Positions 63,741 to 64,000 of a stretch of 64,000 bases of DNA are shown one piece after another. Positions within the stretch are counted from its first letter, which is position 1; every line of letters starts with the position of its first letter. The position numbers and the translations under genes are program-made. Source of the DNA: Candidatus Anammoxibacter sp. (lineage in GTDB: Bacteria > Planctomycetota > Brocadiia > Brocadiales > Anammoxibacteraceae); NCBI GenBank assembly GCA_021777105.1, contig JAIQZQ010000129.1, forward strand, positions 1 through 64,000, in the 5' to 3' direction. A model generated the notes under the pieces. That model saw only the letters and a list, made by a program, of their open reading frames with translations, was not told where the DNA came from and ran no database searches.

Positions 63741-64000
63741 CAAAGCATTATTGAATCTACACGCATTTTTGACAACCCTACATATCTATTTTTTGTTTTT
63801 TATTTTTAATCCGCGCCAATCCGTGTCATCCGCGTCATCCGTGTTCCATGCTTTTTGCATTGCGCTCCGCACTTCGCGCAATCATCCGCGTTCTATCGCT
63901 TTTGTTTTTTATGACGTGCCTTTGCCAACCGCAAACTGATCCCTTGCCTCACATTTAACCGCCTGCAACCTTCGCGTATGGCAAAGAAGTTCAAGAACAG
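63741..64000. other. Window end, repeat sequence
   Basis: Contains the right copy of the 50-bp element and then TTGCATTGCGCTCCGCACTT-type low-information text. A 62-codon frame over this stretch is read from the repeat and is not a gene. Confidence 0.55.
63804..63853 (-). repeat. Right copy of 50-bp inverted element flanking the toxin-antitoxin island
   Basis: TTTTAATCCGCGCCAATCCG continuing TGTCATCCGCGTCATCCGTG and ending CCATGCTT is the reverse complement of 60274-60323 with few changes. Confidence 0.75.

Noticed and set aside
63751..63939. 62-codon frame at the window end
   Set aside because: Consists of the dispersed 50-bp element and flanking low-information sequence; similar frames arise from the inverse copy at 60173-60397.

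Overview
The window looks like a piece of an uncultured Gram-negative bacterial chromosome with a fairly low G+C content, long repeat-filled gaps between genes, standard genetic code and many large extracytoplasmic proteins. Signal peptides, a lipoprotein, a six-haem cytochrome c and a PUFA-synthase-like megasynthase fit a Gram-negative of the kind seen in uncultured Omnitrophota/PVC or deltaproteobacterial lineages, but nothing here fixes the phylum. No rRNA, tRNA or CRISPR array was seen.

1-2.4 kb: remains of an integron cassette array without an integrase in view. Two attC-like sites of 59 bp (211-269 and 1730-1788) share a hairpin core and lie just 3' of an ABC-type binding-protein fragment and of a methyltransferase gene. 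A 5' half of a group II intron begins inside the first site. An AbrB/PemK toxin-antitoxin pair in reverse orientation follows. 2.4-5 kb is AT-rich, with repeats and one acetyltransferase gene.

5-15.2 kb: a redox cluster: VioB-type ferritin-like protein, LodA/GoxA-type quinoprotein oxidase (CTQ cofactor), LodB-like flavoprotein, a haem-binding beta-barrel-like protein, a secreted fibre-like repeat protein and a secreted six-haem cytochrome c, closed by a good terminator. 15.7-19.4 kb (minus strand): a metallophosphoesterase and a CHAT caspase-like protease 11 bp apart, a likely two-gene module.

20-36.9 kb: a DUF1611 P-loop protein, a Cache-like secreted sensor domain, a ChaN-PDZ protein, then core genes prfB (with an intact programmed +1 frameshift), glyA and gpsA, a TPR lipoprotein, three large proteins of unknown role (one ending in a six-repeat NHL propeller), and a response regulator fused to a metallo-beta-lactamase fold. 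37-47.5 kb: DUF433/DUF5615 toxin-antitoxin genes, two MITE-like elements, a second metallophosphoesterase, a secreted protein of about 24 NHL repeats plus Calx-beta, and an Rsm22-type methyltransferase.

47.9-59.7 kb (minus strand): an AlbA_2/ATPase regulator, an unknown small protein, a 2424-residue PfaA-like synthase (KS-AT-4xACP-KR-DH) and its PfaD-type enoyl reductase; PfaB, PfaC and PfaE are not in the window. 60.5-63.7 kb: a toxin-antitoxin island (higBA with a palindromic promoter, an orphan MNT nucleotidyltransferase, a MNT-HEPN pair, a DUF2281/PemK pair) bracketed by inverted copies of a dispersed repeat.
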